Assembly (NCBI GenBank): GCA_050084515.1
Contig: CM114274.1
Location: 124,001 to 188,000, forward strand
Origin: Blasia pusilla
Taxonomy: Eukaryota > Marchantiophyta > Marchantiopsida > Blasiales
Length of the DNA stretch: 64,000 bases
Direction: 5' to 3'
Part shown: positions 56,650-64,000 of the stretch, one piece after another
Position numbering within the stretch: position 1 is the first letter of the stretch
Layout: the number at the start of each line of letters is the position of its first letter
Program-made: the position numbers and the translations under genes
Notes under the pieces: generated by a model
The model's database searches: none
What the model saw: only the letters and a program-made list of their open reading frames with translations
What the model was told of the DNA's origin: nothing

Positions 56650-56914
56650 GTGCTGCGGCGGGGGGAGAAAGTCTGCGGCGGGCGCCGGAGCGCCCCCGTC
56701 AACCCCCCACCCGCCCTGCTCCTCGTCCGGGGGACGCTAGCCCGCGGGAGACGCGCTGTCACGCAGACTCCGCGCCGCGAACGGCACGGATCACCTTCTC
56801 GCGGCCTCCCCTTCGGCTGCGCCCGCCGACGCTGCATTTCGACCGACCGGGCCCACGGCCCGGACGGTCAGATCCACCGACCGACCCGCGGGCGGTGCCG
56901 GTGGGGCGTGCGGC
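56650..56914 (-). other. ITS2, unit T6
   Basis: 265 bp. It matches T2 and T5 except around 56875-56892, where CACCGACCGACC replaces CACTTCGACCGACC. Confidence 0.93.
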
Positions 56915-57072
56915 GACGCTCAGGCAGGCATGCCCTCGGAACAAGCCTCGGGCGCAACTTGCGTTCAAAAACTCGATGATTCGCGGAATTCTGCAATTCA
57001 CACTACGTATCGCATTTCGCTGCGTTCTTCATCGTTGCAGGAGCCAAGATATCCGTTGCTGAGAGTCGTTGC
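56915..57072 (-). rRNA. 5.8S rRNA, unit T6
   Basis: 158 bp, the same as T2 and T4 by eye, with all three conserved motifs. Confidence 0.95.
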
Positions 57073-57597
57073 GATTCTCGCGTTTCGGCTGTCGGGGGAG
57101 GGGGGGCCACGAAGACCACCCACCCCGCCCCGCGCAGAAGAAACGTCTCAGGCCACGCCGCTGTTCCAAAATCGTCCGGTGTTCCTCGGGAGAGAGAGAC
57201 ATGGGAGTCGGCCCCGCGGGATCCCGCCGGCCGTAGGCCGGGGGAACCCGACGGGGGAGGGGGACGCCCCGGCCCTCGCCCCCGCCCCTCCGCCCGCGAC
57301 GGCCGCCTCCCCCCCCCCCGGCCCCGCGTGCGCGGGGAGGGGGGGGTTCGGAGGCCGCCTCGAGGCCGAGGGGCGGGAGCCAGGGACGCGCCGTGGGGAC
57401 GCCCCGGCCAGCGAAGTCGCCGCGCTCAACACGCGCAAGCGTCCGGCGTCCGGACGCGCGGCCCGCCCCCCGCCCACTCTAAGGAGACGGGGGGTCAAGT
57501 CTAGGCCGCTCGGCGACCCCGCCGGGCGATCGCACCTCCGGGTGCGATCCCTCGGGGGACATAGAAAATTTTCGCGGGGTTTGCTGCATTGTGTGTG
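57073..57597 (-). other. ITS1, unit T6
   Basis: 525 bp, the longest ITS1 here, with full-length C and G runs near 57305-57350. The GATCGCACC hairpin is intact. Confidence 0.93.
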
Positions 57598-59411
<1,814 letters not shown>

Positions 59412-59813
59412 GCTATCCTCTCGTCCCGGCGGCCGGGCGGCGCCATCGCGCGCGCCCGTCCCCGCGGGACCTCGTCCCCCCCTCGCGGGCGGGAACGGAG
59501 ACCTTTCGGGTTTTTTTCTTTCGCGTTCCGGAACCTCGGGGAGTCGGTCGGATTCCCCCCCGCGCCCTGCCGCGGCCGCGCCCTTCTTCTCCCCCGTCTC
59601 CTCCATGTGATAGGGAGGTGCCTAGGCGGGATCGGGGCGCGCCCGCGGTCGGCCGCGGATGGCTCACTGTGCCGACTCTCCTCGGCGAGTCCGGGGCTTC
59701 GCGGCCCGCGACGGATCCCCCGCCCGAACCCCGAACCGGAGAGGGGAAGGAAAGCCTAGAGGGGTTCAGGGGCTCCGGGCCATATGGCTAAGGCTGAGGC
59801 CCGCCGCCCGCCT
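59412..59813 (-). other. Truncated and diverging 5' ETS of T6 (array boundary)
   Basis: The first 305 bases match the other ETS copies. From about 59717 the match weakens: short blocks such as GGGGCTCCGGGCC and CGCCGCCCGCCTT still align, but novel bases such as ATATGGCTAAGGCTGAGG intervene. Similarity stops at about 59813. No promoter block remains upstream in the window, so T6 as assembled has no obvious Pol I start. Confidence 0.75.
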
Positions 59814-59897
59814 TATCGGCGGGAGATCCAAGTAGAGGATGATGCAAGTTAGAGGAAGGACTTTGCTTGATGAGATCAGAACTCAGCTTCAAGGGGA

Positions 59898-60950
59898 ATC
59901 CCTGAAACACTCAAGAGAGTTGTGAAAGAATTTGGTGATGTGTTGACTAAGGAGCTTCCGACTAAGTTGCCACCACATAGGGCGGTTGATCATAAGATTG
60001 AGGTGATACTTGGATCTCAACCACCTTCAAAGGCACCATATAGGTTGAATCAAGAGGAACTTGCTGAGTTGAAGAAACAGTTGGATGAACTCCTAGAGAG
60101 GGGTTACATCCGAACTAGCAAGTCACCTTATGGGGCGCCTGTCTTCTTTGTGAAGAAGAAGGATGGGAAGTTGAGACTCTGTGTTGATTACCGGGCGCTG
60201 AATAAAGTGATGGTAAGGAACAACTATCCTCTCCCAAGGATGGATGACCTCTGTGATCGATTTTCAGGTGCCAAGTATTTCAGCCGGATTGACCTGAAAT
60301 CATGATATTATCAGATTCAGATTGCCGAAGCGGATGTAGAGAAGATTGCGTGTAGAACGAGATACGGTTCGTTCGAGTTTGTGGTTATGCCTTTCGGTCT
60401 TTGTAATGCACCTCCAACATTCACCACTTTGATGAACTCCATCTTTCATTAGGAGATGGATGAGTTTGTGATCATCTACATTGATGACATACTCATCTAT
60501 TCAAAAACACTAGAGGAGCACCCTCCACATTTGAAGACGGTGTTTGAGAAACTCAAGGCGAACAAGCTGTATGCGAATGCGGATAAGAGTGAGTTCGGTT
60601 TGACGAAGATCAAGTTCTTGGGGCATGTGGTTAGCGCAGATGGAGTGAGTCTAGACATGGAGAAGGTAAGCGCAATGGCCGAATGGGAACCGCCTTCCAA
60701 TGTGAAGGGGATGAGGAGGTTCATCGGAGCGGTCCAGTTTTACCGGACATACGTGAAGAACTTTTCAGGAATAGTGAAACCTCTCACGGATTGGACCGCA
60801 AAGTTTGCCAACACTACATGGACCGAGGAAGTGGATAAAGCATTCAATCGAGTCAAAGAGATCTTCTCGCAAGAACCAGTTCTGAAGCTGCCGGAGTTTG
60901 ACCAACCGTTCGAGGTGCACACGGATGCTAGTGATTTCGCGATTGCAGGA
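59898..60950 (+). pseudogene. Ty3/gypsy reverse transcriptase region (broken)
   Basis: Recognisable from the RT-proximal linker ([12 protein letters not shown], about 59966) through the RT domain. Visible motifs include [26 protein letters not shown], the first catalytic Asp in [17 protein letters not shown] and the YIDD catalytic box (about 60478-60489). The reading frame is constant, but a TGA at 60303 replaces the usual Gly after DLKS and a TAG at 60450 interrupts the segment before EMDEFV. No frameshift is visible. The stops look like point mutations in an old copy. Confidence 0.9.
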
Positions 60951-61270
60951 ATGTTGGTGCCAAAAGGAAGACCTGTAGCATGCGAAAGCAAGAAGCTTAG
61001 CGACACTGAAAGGAGATGGCCCACTCATGAGAAAGAGTTGTTTGCGGTGGTTCACTGCTTGAGGAAGTGGCGTCACTATCTGGGACTTCACAAAACTCGA
61101 GTATTCACCGATAACATATCGCTCAAGTATTTTGAGACCCAGGATCGCGTAACACCAAAGCAACTTCGATGCCATGATACCTTGGCGTTGACGAATGTGG
61201 AGCTAATCCACAAGCCGGGGAAAGACAATGTCATTCCAGATGCGTTAAGTTGCAGGGATGAGCATATGCC
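60951..61270 (+). pseudogene. Ty3/gypsy RNase H domain
   Basis: Continues in frame from RT. The acidic residues are present: HTDAS (about 60919, just before the listed start), the Glu in WPTHEKELFAVV, and the Asp in VFTDNISLKYF. The domain end matches the family motif PDALS, with Cys where Arg is usual. It is open by itself but belongs to the interrupted pol. Confidence 0.85.
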
Positions 61271-62153
61271 ATCGACGACACAAGTGTTGAGAGCAATGTT
61301 CCCTAATGAAACAGACCTGAAAAGAAGGATTCGTGAAGGAAACATGAAGGATGCGCAAGCGAGGGAGTACCTTGGGAAGTTAAAGCAGGGCGAGAAGATG
61401 GCCAATCTGAGTTTGAGACACGGCTTGCTAAGGTTTAAGCAGAGCAAGATCTATGTAGGCCAAGGCAAGCTACGGACCAAAGTGTTTGTGGAATGTCATG
61501 ATGGACCCTTTGCAAGACACAAAGGGGAGAAATCCACTCTTGCGGTTTTGGCCAAAAGGTTCTTCTGGCCCAACATGAAGGAAGATGTTGCTCAGTATGT
61601 GAAAACCTGCGTGACCTGTCAAGCGAACCAAGTTTCTTATGCAAAGAAACAAGGCTTACTTCATCCTTTGCCAATCCTGGAGGGACCCTTGCAAAGCATT
61701 AGCATGGATTTCATTACGAGTCTTCCGGAATCTGAGGGATACAACGCTATACTTGTGATAGTTGATTGGTTTAGCAAGTTGGGGAGGTTTGTGCCGACCA
61801 AAGAGTCTGCAACGGCCTACACGACTTCCCGACTGTTCCTGGATGGTTGGTGGCGAGCTCACGGATTGCCTAGGAGCATTGCGTTCGATCGAGATCCAAA
61901 GTTTACCACTGCCTTTTGGAAACATCTATTCAGGAGGTTCCGGACCAAACTTAGCTTTAGTACGGCCTTCCATCCTCAAACGGATGGGCAAACGGAAAAA
62001 GTAAACTCGGTCATAAACCAATACTTACGGAATTACGTGAGTGCAGACCAAAGAGATTGGGCCAAGTGGCTAAGTATGGTTGAGTATTGTTACAACTCGA
62101 CTAGGCATTCTGCAACTAAAGAATCTCTGTTTCTTCTAGCGTATCAAAGATAA
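61271..62153 (+). pseudogene. Ty3/gypsy integrase, zinc finger and catalytic core
   Basis: The HHCC zinc finger is visible (CHDGPFARHKGEKS followed by TCVTC, about 61494-61620). The catalytic core has MDFITSLP with the first Asp, FDRDPKF with the second, and HPQTDGQTEKVN with the Glu, so the DDE triad is intact. The Phe before DRD replaces the usual Ser. The core stops at a TAA (62151) that lies within the GATAA direct repeat bordering the insertion that follows. Confidence 0.88.
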
Positions 62154-63160
62154 CCAGAAGTGTCGCGATCCTCATGACCAAACGAGTGCCAAGCGCAACA
62201 TCGGAACATTAGCAGGCTCATGCTAAGATGGTTTGCGCGTTGGAGTAGTCTCGAAGAAGAGACAAGAGACGAGACGTGAGCGAGGCTTCGCGTTTTAGAT
62301 GTTGTGGTCACGCCCAAGAAACCTGGACCAAACGCGGAATAAGACTTGAAAGGAGTCGAGTCTAGAAAGTGGGTTGCCAAAAGGAAGAATCCGGATTTGG
62401 AACGCCACTAGCGTTTGAGAGTTTCCGACTGTATTTATAACCATAACTTTTATCTCCAAGATGCGTTTGGATTAAAAAAAGGTGCGTTGGAAGGCTTATG
62501 GAAATCCGGTTCAAACGCACTAAAGATCTTTGCAAACGCATAAGCAGCGGCTAAGAAACAACCGGGAAACGACTGTAAATGGAGTCGGGTTGAGGGCCAC
62601 AATGAAGGGCCCGACCCCTCTTTTCCAAAGGGGGGTTATTGGAGAACCCCAGAAGTACTAGTAAGGGGGAAGGTCTCCGAGAGTGATTGGAACTCGAACC
62701 CCACTTTGGGCGCCATGGGGCGGTTCAAGGGCATGGAACGGATCGAAAGTTTGGGGTTGGGTTGGAAAACCTGAACCAAGTCTACGGAGGCGATTTTAGA
62801 CATCCCTCTTGGATTTCACCCCGCGACTCAATTACTTGGGTCTCGGTTTGGGACTTGCACGAGGTCCATTGAACAGTTGGGATTGCTAGGCGCGCAAGTG
62901 CCATTTTAGGTTCCTGGACTAATCATGAAGTTTGTTCCAAGTCTTGAAGGACTTGCCATGTTTTGGAAACTATGAATTAAGGAAGGTTGAGTTTGATGAG
63001 ACGCCGAGTTGAGAACTCGGTGGGTTGGAACGCTGGTTGGCCGGACCTGACTAAGGAGAGTGCGTGTTTGGGTGCAGATCGGCAATGAGATCGTGTCCTA
63101 CTGAACGTACGCTTCCGCAACACTAAAGATTGGCATTCAAGGAGAGTAGGGGCGCGATAA
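62149..63160. mobile_element. ~1.0 kb insertion flanked by GATAA direct repeats
   Basis: Integrase homology ends at 62150 and resumes at about 63164, in a phase consistent with removal of one unit between the two GATAA copies (62149-62153 and 63156-63160). The body (62154-63155) has no long open frame. Its ends are not TG...CA, and I see no terminal inverted repeat, so the element class is unassigned. Five-base duplications are typical of LTR elements. It includes the rDNA-promoter-like block at 62583-62741. Confidence 0.65.
62583..62741 (+). promoter_or_regulatory. Diverged copy of the rDNA candidate promoter block
   Basis: CGGGTTGAGGGCCA (62586-62599) and CCCCAGAAGTACTAGT (62647-62662), followed by AAGGGG and later CATGGAACGG, occur in the same order and orientation as in the rDNA spacer minus strand. 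The spacing between the two main matches is 61 bases here and 66 in rDNA. The sequence between them has diverged, and the palindrome is not preserved. This supports common descent, not function. Confidence 0.6.
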
Positions 63161-63538
63161 GAAGAGCCTCTTGACTTAGCTCTTTCGAGGGGCACTACAT
63201 CGGCACACAATAGTCAAGCAACGGCGGAATGTTTGTTAGTGGAAATGCAAGAACGACAAGAGTGAGCGAGGAAAAGTCTTGCCAAGGCTCAACTAAGGTA
63301 CGTGAAGCATGCTAACAAAAGTCGGCGCCAAGTGAGTTTCCAAATTGGGGAACAAGTGTGGTTGAGTGTAAAGAATCTCACTCTTCCAAAGGAAATGTCC
63401 GCAAAATTGTCAGCCAAGTATGTTGGACCGTATGTGATCAAGGCAAAGCCGTTTGAGGATGTGTACACATTGGAGCTGCCAAACGAGTTCAAGATTCACC
63501 CGACTTTCCATGTGTCATTATTGAACAAGTGTCTTTAA
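63161..63538 (+). pseudogene. Integrase C-terminal GPY/F module (broken)
   Basis: From PLDLAL (63167) through the helical AQLRYVKHANKSRRQVSFQ segment to the GPY/F motif YVGPYVI and IHPTFHVSLL, the order is that of chromoviral integrase C-termini. A TGA at 63263 and a TAA at 63536 interrupt the frame. This segment is separated from the catalytic core by the 1.0 kb insertion. Confidence 0.87.
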
Positions 63539-63781
63539 GATGATGTGCGTCCGGAGCGAAGGATAATGTTGAGATCACAAACGGTCATCAGAAATGAGGA
63601 ACCAGAGTTCGAGGTTGAGACCATTCTGCGATCCAGACGTAGAGCCACCAAGTACGAGTACTTGGTCAAGTGGAAAGGCTACCATGTGAAAGAGGCGACT
63701 TGGATTGCGGAGGCGGATCTTGAACACGCGCAAGAAGCGTTGCGTGACTTCAAATGGATGCAAGATATGCACGTGCGTTAG
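63539..63781 (+). pseudogene. Chromodomain at pol C-terminus
   Basis: EFEVETIL, then YEYLVKWKGY, then ATWIAEADLEHAQEALRDF match a chromodomain with the first aromatic (Phe), the WKGY core and the TW position. In the family this domain binds methylated histone tails and guides integration to heterochromatin. It identifies the element as a chromovirus. It is in frame with the GPY/F module but separated from it by the TAA at 63536, and it ends at a TAG at 63779. Confidence 0.9.
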
Positions 63782-64000
63782 TACATGGTGAAGCAAAGGA
63801 CATAACTTGTGACCGGAAAGCTTGGGCCGATAACCGGTTGTAACTAGAAATGTTTAGTTGTTGCAATAAAGAAGGCACGGATTTGGAGATTCGATGCTTG
63901 TGATTGTAATATTGAGTTTGGTAAGTGCATGGCAATGAGTAGTTCTTCATATGCTTAGGATGTAAGTCAAGGAGGCCAAACAATGAGTATTTGAGGTGAG
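63782..64000. other. Retroelement 3' flank, unassigned
   Basis: 220 bases of moderately AT-rich sequence follow the chromodomain stop. It could be 3' untranslated sequence or the start of a 3' LTR, but no LTR boundary, polypurine tract or gene can be supported before the window ends. Confidence 0.4.

Larger units (their letters stand above)
59816..63850 (+). mobile_element. Degenerate, 5'-truncated Ty3/gypsy chromovirus
   Basis: On the plus strand, opposite to the rRNA genes, lies a Ty3/gypsy pol in the usual order: reverse transcriptase, RNase H, integrase, GPY/F module, chromodomain. Gag, protease and a 5' LTR are absent; the element begins within the protease-RT linker next to rDNA. At least four in-frame stops (60303, 60450, 63263, 63536) plus a TAA at 62151 and a 1.0 kb insertion make it non-autonomous. 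Base composition falls sharply from the GC-rich spacer. The 3' limit is uncertain because no LTR could be recognised. Confidence 0.9.

Noticed and set aside
62149-63160. Solo LTR as the identity of the insertion
   Set aside because: The five-base duplication fits, but the body starts CCAGAAG and ends GGGGCGC rather than TG...CA, so the class is left open.

Overview
This window is a nuclear 45S ribosomal DNA array read from the antisense side, followed at the right edge by a decayed retrotransposon. All rRNA genes lie on the minus strand in the order 18S, ITS1, 5.8S, ITS2, 25S. I number the transcription units left to right: T1 (only the first 307 bases of its 18S), T2 (5950-12098), T3 (17788-23906), T4 (29671-35815), T5 (41477-47620) and T6 (53237-59411). 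Spacers S1-S5 separate them. The six 18S 5' ends fall at 307, 12098, 23906, 35815, 47620 and 59411, so the period is 11.79-11.91 kb. Each period is about 6.15 kb of genes plus about 5.6-5.8 kb of intergenic spacer. The array runs off the left edge and ends on the right inside a truncated 5' ETS at about 59813.

Organism: a streptophyte (land plant or close algal relative) outside the flowering plants. The 18S and 25S are plant-like. The 5.8S carries the GAATTGCAGAATTC form of its second conserved motif, where flowering plants have ...ATCC. The angiosperm ITS1 motif ending in CAAGGAA is not visible. The retroelement is a chromodomain Ty3/gypsy type. I see no 5S gene in the spacer on either strand, so 5S is not linked as it is in mosses and liverworts. 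I cannot fix the lineage further.

Each spacer, in transcription order (right to left), holds: a 25S-proximal array of about 135-155 bp repeats, each carrying a copy of the 25S 3' end; a second array of about 90-95 bp repeats sharing the motif GGTCCAGGC; a telomere-like block; about 1.15 kb that is almost purely pyrimidine on the transcribed strand; about 62 bp GC-rich repeats; a conserved block with a palindrome that I propose as the Pol I promoter; and a 1.2 kb 5' ETS. No protein-coding gene is supported between 1 and 59800; the long open frames there come from GC-rich composition.

From about 59816 to 63850 lies a 5'-truncated Ty3/gypsy chromovirus pol on the plus strand: reverse transcriptase, RNase H, integrase, GPY/F module and chromodomain. 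It has several in-frame stops and a roughly 1.0 kb insertion flanked by the direct repeat GATAA. Inside that insertion is a block clearly related to the rDNA promoter region.

The copies are not equally clean. T5 18S and most of T6 look intact. Others carry short indels in universally conserved positions, and several carry patches that read like rRNA of another organism: fungus-like in T3 18S, T2 25S and the T4 25S 5' end, and differently divergent in T5 and T6 25S. These are either consensus/assembly mixing with a co-sequenced organism or real variant rRNA, and they are the main caution about this sequence.
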